Part shown: piece after piece, positions 45,580-57,443 of the stretch
How positions within the stretch are numbered: position 1 is the stretch's first letter
Layout of the letters: each line of letters begins with the position of its first letter
From: Trichostrongylus colubriformis
Taxonomy: Eukaryota > Nematoda > Chromadorea > Rhabditida > Trichostrongylidae
Assembly: GCA_963978905.1 (NCBI GenBank)
Contig: OZ022259.1
Span: 45,464,727 to 45,528,726 of the forward strand
DNA: 64,000 nt
Direction: 5' to 3'
Made by a program: the position numbers and the translations under genes
The notes under the pieces: model-generated
Told to the model about the DNA's origin: nothing
Seen by the model: only the letters and a program-made list of their open reading frames with translations
Database searches by the model: none

Positions 45580-47510
45580 AGCACAAAAATGGAGTGGCCT
45601 GCTATGATGTTCTACCTTTACAATTATCTACTCGGACTGTTCATCCACGGTACACAACAATAATCATGCAGCGGTGCTAATGCAGTTGGAGAGGGAGCAC
45701 TCCACTGAACTCGGCTCCCGGCGCTATTTTCGCTGAGTTTTTTAGCCTGACCTCAGTTTAGGGGAAAGCCCCTAATCCTCAAATAAGGCGTAGGCAAAAA
45801 TATACACTCGAATATACAAAATGATGAATGTGGATGGTTTCTAGTGAGGGGCGACAGCGCGACAACGAGCGGCCCCCCAACTACTAGCATCCATGCAGCT
45901 TATAAAACGGGGTAATATTCATCGGATTACACGAGCCGGTGACTTAAACATTACAAATAATGAACAAATTAAGCAACAAAGAAAGGAGTCACATTATTGG
46001 CAACGAGCCAGAATCTAGTTTTGTCCTCGTAGCGCGCATAGCGATTAGGGCGCCGAATTCACCATGGCGGCAATGTTCCAACAAATTTGATTTGGAATTT
46101 GGGGGATCAAACTTAGTCGAACCGGTGATTTGTCTGCTTCAGAGCAAGTACGAATAACCAGTTGTTGTATCTTAGCAGTGATTATTATCTTGTCATGAAA
46201 GCATCATGGGAAAAGGAAAATATTTTTCATTGTTCAGTATCATGGCAAAAAAGAAAATGTTTGTCCTACCCAATTCTATAGTTAGGAAATGTAATATGAA
46301 CGAAATCCCAAATAGTTTACATAAATGACTGAAAATATGCGATCAACGAATGATATTGAATCGCTAGGTGTCGGTGGTGAATTGTATATAAAAAGCCATT
46401 GAACCTTTGTCACCTGACAGACCTGGTGTAGTGGATAAGAATCGCTGACGCCGCTCTATCGATGACTCTGATACTGTGCCAACATTGATCTCCACTAGTC
46501 ACCTATGACCTGTGGTGTGAGTTGTTGGCGAAAGCATAGAAAGTCGCGAAAAGCCTCATATGTCGTATGTGATTGTGCGGTTGTATATGGCTCTGACAAT
46601 CGGTTGTTTACCATTTCTTCGAAATTTTGAAAGCTAGGGTTAAATTTTAAAGACAAGGTATTTCATTTGTTGATACGTAAACCATCAACTATCAGGCTTA
46701 ACAATAGTAGTTGAAAATAGCATCAGAGATCTCTACTCGGCATAAATTATACGAGTGCCAAAGGCCAACTTCACGTCCATAATTTCATTCGATTTTGTAC
46801 ATTTGTGTTTGCTACATGTGTACGCGTTGGAAAGCGATTGGATTAACGGCGGGGCTGTGATCATACTCGGCGAATGTCTATTGGAAGCATGGAAATAGCG
46901 TTTGCAAATGAGATACATAGAAGGGTGGCGTGGGCGACTCACACTTCCTCCTCCGTCCTCGAGCTTGCCTACGAGAATGCTTTAAAAATTAAACTCGAGG
47001 TTGCAAGTAGTGCGGGAGAAAATGAAATCAATTGCCAAAAAACCGAGAATCGATGCAGATTAACCCTGTTCATCTTTGAATGGACGATTTTTGCGGGCTC
47101 CGCACAAGTGCATATTGGTGGCAGCCATGAGGATCTGTGACATGTGGCAGTAGTGAACAGCCAAAGGACGTGTTCATTTTTGGGAAGATTCTGCATACCA
47201 GGACTTTGCTGTACATGGTAAAACTAGCTGAAAAGTTCGAGCATGCCACAGAGTTTTGTACAGCCGTGGAAGGGTTTGGAATTCGGAGGCGACACCTGCA
47301 ACTAAATATAAAACTTGTCGATGGTTTTTTGAAGGATTCCCATCAAATTTGCAGAAATATGTAAAAGGAAACGATCCTTAGAAAGTAAGTTTTATTCTTC
47401 AGCAACGGGTATGTTTTTTTTTTCGATTCCGTGCACACGACCACGCTCGAGCGCGTACCTTGCATTCAAAAATCTACAGATCGAAAAGTGTGGTGTGCGC
47501 GCCATTGGGA
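45580..47510. other. Interval with no supported gene
   Basis: A tRNA-like stretch (GGTGTAGTGGATAAGAATCGCTGAC near 46430) resembles box A and a D-arm, but no box B follows, so it is at best a decayed tRNA-derived repeat. The plus frame 46874-47140 is open with no motif I recognise. Otherwise nothing stands out. Confidence 0.4.
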
Positions 47511-47516
47511 CAGTAA

Positions 47517-47646
47517 GGCCGCGTTCATGCTCTGCGGCGCCGGCGACAGGACGTGGCTGTGTGTCCCTGCGTCGTCTCTGCTCCTCCCCCGTTCCACACG
47601 GCATCGCTACTTGGTAACGCAGCCGGCGAAAAGTATGAACGTAGCC
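47517..47646. mobile_element. Family A miniature element with TAA duplications
   Basis: The ends GGCCGCGTTCATGCTCTGCGG and AAAAGTATGAACGTAGCC lie between TAA at 47514-47516 and TAA at 47647-47649. Inner GGCGCCGGCGACAGG pairs in part with CAGCCGGCG. 130 bases. Confidence 0.75.
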
Positions 47647-47852
47647 TAAATTTGCGTTGCCGCGTGTGGCGCGCTACGCGATAGGTGAGGGTTAGAGGGC
47701 CGTATTATTCAAGTCGCAAGTTAAGTTGATTACGCTTGAAACCGTCATCGCTTATGGACCCAACTGATGCGGCGCCCCGAACTCGCACACGCTACTTCGC
47801 ACTCCCGACGACGTGGCGCGAATTTTTTTTCTTAATAACACACAACCGTTCC

Positions 47853-47958
47853 CTTCTCATGATGGCCCATTCACCCTGTGTCCAGGCTTTCAGCAGAACC
47901 GTACGGTGCCGGTTCTGCTGAAAGCCTGAACACGAGGTGAATGGGTCATAATGAGAAG
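47853..47958. repeat. Perfect-stem hairpin, arms about 48 bases
   Basis: CTTCTCATGATGGCCCATTC and CCAGGCTTTCAGCAGAACC are answered by GGTTCTGCTGAAAGCCTG and GGTGAATGGGTCATAATGAG, with only a ten-base loop (GTACGGTGCC). Three or four mismatches occur. It has no terminal target duplication and belongs to none of the other families. Confidence 0.75.
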
Positions 47959-48260
47959 TGCTTCGAGATCATTGTTAGAAGGTTGGAGGCATTGCTGACG
48001 AACACCAACCCATTTTTCCTTTTTCAAAATTGCGAATAGAGATAATGAAGGAAATCACTGGGCATAGAAGAACTTAATTGAGACGGAATTGAAGAATTTT
48101 AGTTATTTTATTGATTTATTTATGCGTTCTGTGATGCGCCATCATAAATACAGAGCTGTAGGTGAGACTGATATGAGGCAGGCAAAAGTTGAACAGGAAG
48201 CATTCCCAATATCAGAGAACTAAGTGAATTTCTTAAAACAAAACCATTTCAAATACTATA

Positions 48261-48993
48261 CAGGGGGTGCCAAAAAAAAGTAATTTTGCCCACGGCTCAC
48301 ATCTCCTAATTATACAAAACATAGGAAAACGAAAGAAATGAAAGTACTGGGGCAAAATATTCCCGAAATGTTCCTCCAAAAGCAGGAACAAGCTGAGACT
48401 CACTACTCTCATTTTCATAAAAATATAGAACCTTTAAGCGGCGCAGTCGGGCTTCAGAGCACCCACGGTATCAAGGTCCCCTCAAAACAGTGGAGCCGTG
48501 TTCCATGGTAGGTCTTTTGTGGGAAGCTTCCTAGGGATTGGCCCTTCGGTTCATGGAAGTCCAGAGCCCCTGCTGCTTGGATAAGGCTGCTATGATCCGA
48601 AGTATCATTTTCATGCCCAAATCCGCCTCCGGAGGGGTTTCAGTGGTAGTGCACGTTTTGGCTCTTGGAAACGAAGGGCGCTGGGAACCCGGAAAACGGT
48701 ATCCTAAAGAACACCACCCAGTATGAATCCCCTCAGGTACCCAGAGTGAACGGACCTTAGCAAGGTTGTGAACGAGGGCGACGAAATTGCGGATTTTGCC
48801 CAGTTGAGACACATCTTGTTCACTCTTTCCTCGCTCCCGTTTCTGCTCGTGCGAAAGGCTGCCACGGAGTATAGTGATAGAGTGAGGTCTGCTCTTGAAT
48901 CTGGGGATTGAATACCTCAACAGAACTTGCTGTAGTTCGGCTAAAGTGAGGTGAAAGTGGACGAGACAAAATTACTTTTTTTGGCACCCCCTG
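48261..48993. mobile_element. Tc1/mariner-type non-autonomous element flanked by TA
   Basis: Terminal repeats of about 28 bases, CAGGGGGTGCCAAAAAAAAG at the left and its complement CTTTTTTTGGCACCCCCTG at the right, sit between TA at 48259-48260 and TA at 48994-48995. Size 733 bases. A long minus-strand frame (48531-48920) is open but shows no transposase motif I recognise, so I treat the element as non-autonomous or deeply decayed. Confidence 0.8.
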
Positions 48994-49702
48994 TAGATGA
49001 GGAGTTTTACATAGTAGTTTTTACATTGGAATTATCTTTTTTACTAGCTTGGCAGAAACACCCGTGGCAGTTCTTTCACGTAAACCGCACCACACTGGAG
49101 CCATAGCGATTCCCAAAGTAGCCAGTGTGTCTGTCCAGATTATCTCTCACATGAGACACTCCACGATGGAGCCACAGGAAGTAGCCTGAGTGTCTAGTGA
49201 GTCAACCATTCTCCCACCCATCCTCTCTACGTCCACCGCTAAGGCTGCTGAGGTTCAACGGGTGCGGTCAGGAGGGAGAACGGAGGTCGAACGCCCTTGA
49301 AACGCCGCCATCTTGGCGCCATTCCAAAAAACTCATTATTGCCTTGACCATGACTAGCGAACGACGCTAAGATCGTGCCTTGACGTTCTAGACGCCGCCT
49401 TTGAACGTTTCTTTTTATTAAGATTTTTTTTTATTTCAAACGGTATGGTGTTTGCGAGAAACAATCCCTGCGAGGTACAGGTGCTCGATCTTTGAAGTTT
49501 GGTTGAAGAAAAATTAACCATTATTTTGTGGGTCTAATCCCGAAGGGTTGTCAATCCACTTGGGTTTGTTGAGCCTTCAATTGTACTTGAACATTTTGAG
49601 ATCAAAAGTCGAATGGTTTTATAATTTGCGGCTTCGCTGTTCGTATTCTGGCGTAGGAAACCCTTCCTCCACTCAGAAATATCCACGTACGCGGAGCTGC
49701 TC

Positions 49703-50099
49703 GAAGGAATAGTACACGGGAAAATGGGTTTTCTATTACCCATATATTCATGTTGCATTTGCTTAATAAGGACCGCATGCATTTTTACACGAAAGAGTGA
49801 GAATCCGGCTTAGATACAGCTCCACAAAGTGGTGGCCGAAGGGCGGAGCCTCATAGTAAGTGTCCGCCTTATCGTCCGCCGTGGTCGGAGACGCATAGTG
49901 GGTACAGAATGTTACGTAAGCAGACCCACTCATCATTTCCGACAGCGCCGGACGACGGGATGAATATTTACTCCGAAGCCCCTTGGGCCACCACTCTGAG
50001 GAGCTGTATTCCAGCCGGATTCTTACTCTTTCCTGTGGAACTTGCTACACAAATATATGAAAAACAGAAAAACTCATTTTTCCGTGCACGATTCCTTCA
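49703..50099. mobile_element. Family C long-palindrome element
   Basis: The ends GAAGGAATAGTACACGGGAAAATGG and TTTTTCCGTGCACGATTCCTTC pair, and the arms keep the family words GACCGCATGCA, GAGAATCCGGCTTAGATACAG and TCCGCCGTGGTCGGAGACGC. The right arm is about 40 bases short near the outer end. About 397 bases. Confidence 0.7.
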
Positions 50100-50224
50100 A
50101 ACACTCTATCGAAGTTTATGAAACAATTATTTGAACCTATGAAACCTTTAATCTCTATACATAGATCTAAAACTTTATTACACTATTTACTGAATCGTGA
50201 GATGAAGCAGTGAGTTCTGCTAAC

Positions 50225-50416
50225 CCTTATCTCCATCTTTCCAGGCTGGTCTGCGCCAAGCCATAATTTCGCCTTCATTTTTTGTGCACTCGGAGCGCAC
50301 TCTAGTGATATCAAAAGAGCCATAATATCCGTTTGAAGCCAAAATATCTGAGGCGCCGATTAAAGCTTCCCAAATACCATCAGTTTGAGCTACTTCCTTT
50401 GAACTTCTCCTTTCCG
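50225..50416 (-). CDS. Orphan candidate exon, 63 codons, protein not recognised
   Basis: On the minus strand a frame without ATG stays open between TAA at 50423-50421 and TAG at 50222-50220. It reads like a folded domain: DGIWEALIGASDILASNGYY, then FDITRVRSECTKNEGEIMAW and RRPAWK. A weak acceptor (TTAAACAG) ends at 50417 and GTTAGC could be a donor at 50224. The composition (balanced, one Cys, alternating hydrophobic and polar) looks more protein-like than neighbouring frames, but no partner exon was found within 2 kb on either side. Confidence 0.35.
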
Positions 50417-50423
50417 CTGTTTA

Positions 50424-53400
50424 ACTCCTTCTCTAATTTACTTTCACTTCTTCTCCCATGCGCAGTATTAGTGGAAAAAATAGTTTTCCCCTCAAAAAAG
50501 TGGTGAAAATTCAAAAGAAAACTGTAGTCGTTCATTGTCCCTTGAAAAGCATTTTGCATTTCTGACCTATTTCCAGAGGGCTTTCTTCATAAAAAGGAAT
50601 CTCTAGAAAGCTGCAGTAGCTAGTAGAAACTGTCCTATCAAAGAAATCGATACCATCATTTCAAAAGCTTTCTCGCTGAGTTTTGAGGGGGGGGATGAAC
50701 TTTGTTGGCGATGGCGCACGGTACACACACGTGTGCGATCGGTACCCTCTCTGACAGTCTGCCGTCTCCTCAACTGACTACCTTTCTCGCAATGTCTCTG
50801 ACGTTATTCTGTCTCCGTACTGGTAGTGCTGTCTCACACGGTTGTTGTACCTCGCTGTTGCCACACTTCACTTTGGTTTTCTACACGGTTTGTGCGAGCA
50901 CCGCACTTCGCGTCTTCGTCTGCGATCCGAACTCATCACCGGTTGAACAGGGTTCCAAATCCGCGGCTTTCTCGAGCTTCCGCTTTTTCTGCTGTTGTTG
51001 TTGTTTTTATTTTTCCTGTTGTTGTTTTTTCGGTTGTATTTCTGCGTATTCTTGCTTTTACTTTCTTCCGCGAAAAGCGTTTTTCTGGATTTTTCAATTG
51101 AAGAGTGGAAAATTACTGAGTTTTCATTGTTCAGATGGGGAAAAGCATTTGTTCAGGTGGGGGAAAGCATACCTCTCATACTACTTACAGGGGTGCTATC
51201 GCAATGAGGGGGGGGGGCATTTGTTACAGTTGCTTATCTAAGCATCTTGGAGATATCCTTCAGGGGTTAATCTGCACATTCAAGCGTATACTTTAGCCTA
51301 AGCTTTTATGAAGGAAAGAGGGAGTTCCCTTCTCCCTTTAGGCTCAGATAAAAATAATGTTTATGGTGGGGTGGCCCTCATCCCCTATTACGATAGCACC
51401 CTTCCAGGCATTCACTGTCCCCAGAATAATCCACTTGCTCGGAAGGTGAGGGAACATCCGGTAAGGGGGCTAAACTCGTTTTATGCGTTTTTCACCGTTC
51501 TTTTCATTTCTTTTTGTTGCGTACATCATTTTACATCACTGCGCAATAAACAATGGGCAGGATAGCAGCTAGGCCTAGGAGAGAATATGGGTGAACCACG
51601 TCAGACCCTATAAGATACTTCTTTCTCGCTCGAAAAGTTTTCCACTCATTTCGGAGCTCCCTTCCTTCATAGGGGTAGACAAAAACTCATGAAGTTGGCC
51701 CAATGTCCGCCTTGAGCATAGCGTCCTTCTTAACTTTCGTAAAAATACGGCTTTCACTGTAAAATTTGAAGTCATACATGAAAATCTGGAAAATCTTTTC
51801 TTCGCCAGCTGCCAGAACTGCTAGTCCCTTTGTGAAACTTGTTTTTTCCTATGTCAGCGCATAGGACGGACCCTTCAGACTGACCCATGAGCTTGTCTTA
51901 ATCAGAGTTGATTCTCTTGAAGCAAATCATCCTTTCACTCCTTTGAACCTGGCTAATGAGTGTGGTATGGAACCTTTTTGAGATGAGGAAAATACTGGCT
52001 CGAAAATCGTAAATTTTCAGCAAGCCATGCTGTAATGATGAATCTAATAAGACTCTGAATCAAAGGTTCCGCTATTGGAGCGTTGCGAAATAAACCGCCT
52101 TTCTTCCTAATTTCTACCTGGCAATCATTTCTATGAAAATTTCGCGCCATCGCGGTACCCGTCCACTCTACTGCCTTTTCAATTTTCTTTTCTTTTTTTG
52201 CGACTTTATGTATTTTTTTGTTGTTTTTACTTATTTAATTAAATTCAAGAAGTAAATGTACTTATGTGTTTACTTGCATTCAAGGAGTAAATGTGGGGTT
52301 TCTAGGGATTTTTGGGCTTTTTTCTGTAAAGTTTCTATTTGAGTGAAGGCTTATCAGCGAGTTATTCTTATTCACTACATCTTTCTATCTGTATCTTTAC
52401 TTTAAACTCTGTGCAGGGACTGTTCTTTGCCCCTGATTGGCCTTGATTATTGCAAGACCTTGAACTGTTTGTCTTCATGTTCATAATTGTGGTTTAGATG
52501 GTGTGTAGGGCCAAGTAGGCGGGTCACTGCTATAAGTCAGCGACCAAGCATCTTCAATGTTCAATTTTTGCTGGTTACCGAGAGCAGTTTGAAGGGGTCA
52601 GCTCTCATTTGAGTACCGCATGATTCCACCTTGGGTTCGAATGCATTGCGCATTTCAGACTGATTGATTGACTGGTCGCTGTTCCCCTTTGTTTTAAAAA
52701 GTTCAAATAAAAACCATTTTCGGTAGTTTCTTAGAAGCGCTCGTGTGAATAAAACTGTAAAGTGAAAAAATATGGGTCGGTACAGCACTGAACCGCTGTA
52801 TATGGGTTTGACTCAAATAAATGCAGATTCGCATTTTCGAAGGCATGGCATGGCGCATCACTAGCCCACTACTCGTTGATTGAGCATCAAATCTAGTGGG
52901 TATTTTTAACAGAACTCCGTACTCGTCAAACGGCCCCCCTCCCCCCCCCCCCGAGTCTCTGAACGTCGTTCTGTAGTGAGCGAACGATTTGTTACATTGT
53001 CATAACGGATTGGTTGCTGTGATTTATCACGCGTGTTTCACCTTGTACTCTTCGTGGTACACTCCGTAGTACGGTTGATAGAGCGTGAAATCGCTAGCGA
53101 CCACATTCATGATTGTATAGGAGTGGCATTTTCAGCGGCTCATCAGCTGTTTTGTTCTATTAGGATTAGTTAATGAAAAGAACCCCGCCGTTTTTTTTGG
53201 TTGTTCATTTTTGCGCCAAATCATTTACCATGAGACCAGTAGTATAGACCATTGGAGAGAACTTTCCCACTCTACAAAAATATGATGACATGTTTGTGCA
53301 ATTGATAAAAAAAAAGTTGAGACAAAGTTATTGGTCAATCCCTTGTTGGATGCGCCGCGCATTCTAGCTGCGTTCCATTCAGAATCGATGTGGCAAATGA

Positions 53401-53456
53401 ATGCGATTAGGCCTATCCAATCAGATGAGAAGCCAGCTGATGTATACTCAGGGTAC
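50424..53456. other. Interval with no supported gene
   Basis: The long plus frame 50702-51241 is driven by poly-T and TGTTGT runs (Phe/Cys-rich) and I do not accept it. Poly-C runs lie at 52927-52952. On the minus strand 52150-52117 reads MARNFHRNDCQ before a GTAGAA, which could be a first exon, but nothing downstream joins it. Confidence 0.45.
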
Positions 53457-53785
53457 ACCGAGAGTCGAGGACTCCTGGACAGGAGGGGGTCGTATTTGAT
53501 CGGATAGGAGGGTGGGGGTCGTACCTTCAAAGATCAGTGATAAGCACTATAATCAAGGCTTTCAATAAGCAGATGAGGAGCAAGGTAATTAACTGCAAAT
53601 CCGTGTGACAAAATGTAAATTAAATATCTTTTTACCCAAGGAAAGGATATGTAGCAATAAAACTCATTGCAATTGTGCAATCCAGCAGCAGTTACTGGTA
53701 TTGTAGAGGTCAAAGAAGGAGGTCGTACTTGGTCGTCGTAGATAGAGGGGTCGTAGTGAAACGGCTATTTTCCACGACGCCTGGG
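53457..53785 (-). mobile_element. Family E non-autonomous element, copy 3, inverted
   Basis: CTCAGGGTACACCGAGAGTCGAGG starts it and GTGAAACGGCTATTTTCC with a CCTGGG end closes it. Inside, ATCCGTGTGACAAAATGTAA and GTTACTGGTATTGTAGAGGTC are the reverse complements of landmarks in copies 1 and 2. About 330 bases. Confidence 0.7.
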
Positions 53786-54146
53786 TGTCCTGTGTGCAAT
53801 TCAGTGCTTCCATCCTACCAAAGGAGTTTGACACCAATTCAGCTACCCCGAAGAGATGGAAAGCTTGGTTGGCTTGAGCGCGTGTTGATGCGAAATTTCC
53901 TTCCCCACACCGTGAGAGTAGGAGAACGCGCCACCTGACAATATATCACTTCCGCCTTTGGGTTATTGAGCTTCTTCTAAGTGCAGGGCTTGAAATTTTG
54001 AGCAGCACAAAACAGAGCTGTTGTCATTTGAGTTTCTATCAAATACAAAAAGTATCAGAACTAAAGCTCTCGGGAAATCAGTGCCAGGTAAAAAGATGAC
54101 TGCACAGATGTGAAGGCAGGTAGAGGGCTCGATGTCAAGCATAGAA

Positions 54147-54664
54147 CAAGTTTCGGCACTATTAACCCAGAGCTACCCCACTACCTCTCCAACCGATGTG
54201 GTCGAAGAGGTGGTTTTTGGAAAACTTTCCGACTTGGCTGCAAACCTCTACTCGGGGGGTGATTCGACCCGCAGAACACGAATATGACATTCGTTTGACG
54301 CGAAACTGCTTGGCGCCTGCGCCATAGGCGCCGACGTCACTCCATTTTGGCGCCAAAGCCTGTGGCGCAGGCGCCAAGCAGTTTCTTGCCAAACAATGTC
54401 ATATTCGTGTTCTACGGGTGAAAATACCACTTGGGACAAATTTTGAGCGAGTTCGGTGATACACCCCGTTTTGGCGCCGGCGCCTGTGGCGCAGGCGCCA
54501 AGCGGCCTCGCGCCAAGCGAATGCCATATTTGTGTTCTACGGGTCGAAATACCCCTGGGTGAAAGTTTGCAGCTAAAATGAAGGGTTCTCCAAAAATCAC
54601 CTCTTCGACCACATCGGTTGGAGAGGTAGTGGGGTAGCTTTGGGTAAATAGTGCCCAAGTTTCT
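54147..54664. repeat. Foldback element 3, GC-rich centre
   Basis: The outer arms pair: AAGTTTCGGCACTATTAACCC with its partner GGGTAAATAGTGCCCAAGTTT, and CCACTACCTCTCCAACCGATG with CATCGGTTGGAGAGGTAGTGG. The centre holds four blocks built from TTGGCGCC, GGCGCAGGCGCCAAGC and their complements, each next to a TGTCATATTCGTGTTCTACGG-like stretch. The core TGTCATATTCGTG is also found in foldback 1 (33421, 33546), so the two are probably related. Confidence 0.75.
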
Positions 54665-55684
54665 TACCTCATATCTACGATCCAGATCTGGGGAGACAGG
54701 GAGGGTCTAGTGCACTGAAAAAGCGAAATGTTTTGAAAGGTTAAGACGGTCGAAAATATTTTTTTGTAGCTTAGCTTCATTGAAATGTGGTTAACCTGCT
54801 AGGAAGGCCTCATAGTAATGCTATGGTATCCTGCTGCACAGCACCATTCAATCTGACACAGCAAAGATGGTCGAGGCTGTTCCACACCGAAGGTTCAGCA
54901 CAACCCATTGTACTTTTCGAACCTTACTCTATCAGATTATCGCCTCTCGCTGCTCCAAATTCCAGGGGCTACATATGTACTATGTTCAACAGTGACGATA
55001 TTTTAAAATCAAGTTCAATTGCTTTTCGAGTCGAAGTCAGGCGGTGACTCCGAATTGTCGTAATGCTGTGATGGAGATGTAGAAGGAGTCGTGTGCTGTG
55101 ACGGTGAATGTTGTAGTTGGTCTATTAATGATAGTTGGTTGATTAATAGTGATAATGAAATTAACAATTAATAGTTGGTGAATTCTCCAACATAGTTATT
55201 GTAAATCTGGGATTTCCTATTATTGCGATGAAAGTGACCGGAATAAGTCCTCAGTTGATAAGTTGATAAATTATAGGGGAAGAATAGGAAAGGGTAGGGA
55301 AGAACAATGATTCACTGTTGTACATGAGACACAGCAGAATTATAATAGAAGTGCACAGATTCTGTCGCTTCCTCTATTGCCAGCCAATAGCCCATGAATT
55401 TTTCCGAAACTTGGTCAAATTCTCAAACTGGCTAAAAACTTGTACTTTGGGGTAATTTCATTCCCTGAACAAAACACACTGGTTTTGCACGAGAACGACT
55501 GACTCGCCCGCTATGGGCTCCCGAACTTACCGCGCAATAGTATAATTTGCTCAGAAAAACCTCCATAACTCCACTACCAGAATCGTTTAGCAGATTTGGA
55601 GGACAGATTTGAGCTCTCCGTTTGAAACTACATAGGAACATATACAACCTTGAATGGCCACGGTGACCCGGGAGCCTTTCCTTG

Positions 55685-55752
55685 TTAGTTATTCGTATTC
55701 TATTATGTTGTTTTGATATTAGTTATTCGTATTCTATTATGTTGTTTTGATA
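55685..55752 (+). repeat. Two exact tandem copies of a 34-base unit
   Basis: The unit TTAGTTATTCGTATTCTATT-ATGTTGTTTTGATA occurs twice in direct succession without a mismatch, so the duplication is recent. It is AT-rich and non-coding. Confidence 0.85.
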
Positions 55753-55954
55753 TAACGCTGTTTAACTTTGATTACATTCATTTCATTTTAAACAGCTTAC
55801 TTCCGAAGTGGTTCTCCAATCAAGCTGATTCAAATACGTCAAAAACTAATCATCTATTAATGATTTTATTACTCTAATGTCTGCTGTTTTTATTAATCTC
55901 TCGGGCTTTGTTTAGGAAATCGTTGCACGAAATTCAAGTCGCTTCAAGCTTGTA

Positions 55955-56290
55955 CAGTTCCGATGCGTCTGTTCAGCACGAGTGACATGCAAAGTTTCCC
56001 CGCACGAAAAAAAATCTGACAAAGATACATTCTTTTTAAAGCTTCGGCCACGTGGGTATCGTGGGCGGGGCCGCTGTGTAACAGATCGTCTGCAGTTCCC
56101 TATTTTTTCAATGTTACTGGTCCTGGATTCCTTCCTACATGGCGGTCCCAGCACGTGATCGTCCCACAGTTCTTCGGACTCGTCCACGTTACCCGCGTGG
56201 ACAAATAGTGAAACGGTTTGCCATTGCTGATTTTTTTTATGCGAAACTTTGCTAGAGAAACCTAGGCTCTGCAAGAGTCTCCTCCAAATC
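55955..56290. repeat. Degenerate palindromic element (family D), copy 2
   Basis: The order CATGCAAAGTTTCC, CCACGTGGGTATCGTGGGCGG, CCTTCCTACATGG, ACGTTACCCGCGTGGAC and GCGAAACTTTGC matches the element in intron 2 of the first gene. The outer words CATGCAAAGTTTCC and GCGAAACTTTGC are inverted relative to each other and resemble the arms of family C. Confidence 0.55.
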
Positions 56291-57019
56291 ATATCAGCTG
56301 ATGTCGCTTCTTTACCCACTGTGTGATTGCAGCAATTTATCCGTCATTTTTTTTCATGCCATTAACACTTTATCAGTGGATGTAGAGTGCAAAGAAGAGA
56401 ACAATGTTCCATATGTTCCTATCCAAACATCAGCTTCCTTTCCTGATTCCTTCAAACACATAATGTAACGTAATATTCCCTGGGAATATAATCTTAATCT
56501 GGGAACAGGAGCTATCGCTGTGTTTGAGCGGTTGGCTTCTCTCATAAACAGATTTGATTTCTTGCCCCAAAATTTGTGGGTTTGCTGAATGTTTCAAAAA
56601 TGTCATACCACATGTACAAAAAAGATTAGCAGAGTTCTGTTGATAATGTAGTGTCAAGCGATTGAAGTGGGCCATTCCTTATCGCTATTCGGGGACAATG
56701 GTGGAGTATGGTAGAGATATGTAGGAAGGGGTGAGAGAGTAGGATTTATTCAATTTCAAGTTAGTTTTATCATTATATGTATAACTCATGATGTTCTAAG
56801 TGGATTTATGTGCTATGCTTATTCATGGTTGCTGTGCTTGATATAAAATTATTCAAAAATGATTTTACACTATCGGATAAACTAGGGTTCAGGTTAAGTG
56901 TAGTGGTTGTCCTGGGTATGAGTGACAGCTAGCGCTGAAACGGCCATAGGCCCACCAACGCAGAACTCAATGTTCCTTTGAGGAAGGCCATATTCATATT
57001 CGAACGAAAAATAAAGAAT

Positions 57020-57232
57020 CATGACCACCGGCTGACCACCCCTTCACAGTTGGGACATACGGAGGGGTAAGGGCTCAGTGGAAGTAAGTAAACATCCAAG
57101 CATAAATGAAATGAGACTGTAATAGTGCTCGAACTATACGAAATAGTGGGTGTGAGCCTAATTGTGTGAATTTCACCTGAGTGTAGAGAGGAAGATTTGA
57201 GGACGGTAAAAATCAGACACATGGCGCATCCT
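57020..57232 (-). repeat. Dispersed repeat, copy 1 of a direct pair
   Basis: GGGACATACGGAGGGG, CTCAGTGGAAGTAA, AAACATCCAAGCATAA and AATTGTGTGAATTTCACCTGAGTGTAG recur in order at about 60236-60382, 3.2 kb further on, at high similarity. The inner AATTGTGTGAATTTCACCTG suggests a short palindrome. No coding sense. Confidence 0.7.
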
Positions 57233-57443
57233 TGAAGAATGGTTAGGCTGAGTAGGCTTCAGTTTTAATTTCAGTTTAGGTGGCTTCGTTCTTGAATTAC
57301 AGTAAAATATGACCTCGGTAAGACAATCCCAATACTGATTGGCCTGTCAATTCTCCGAGCAGTAATTTTTAGCTGACAATTGTGATATTCTCATACTAAC
57401 ACTTCTGGCGCCTTGATGTCGCCTCATGTCGCCAACTATTCCA

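Noticed and set aside
46874..47140. Possible non-LTR retrotransposon fragment on the plus strand
   Set aside because: A faint resemblance to the end of a reverse transcriptase (NEIHRRVAWATHTSS) is too short and lacks the catalytic motifs.
49534..49782. Minus frame of 82 codons ending at 49534
   Set aside because: Its first third is family C element and a repeat also seen near 12473 (GTAGGAAACCC stretch), so it is not an exon of the nearby orphan domain.
50702..51241. Plus frame of 179 codons with Cys/Phe-rich stretches
   Set aside because: The cysteines and phenylalanines come from TGTTGT and TTTTT low-complexity DNA; not a plausible metal-binding or membrane protein.
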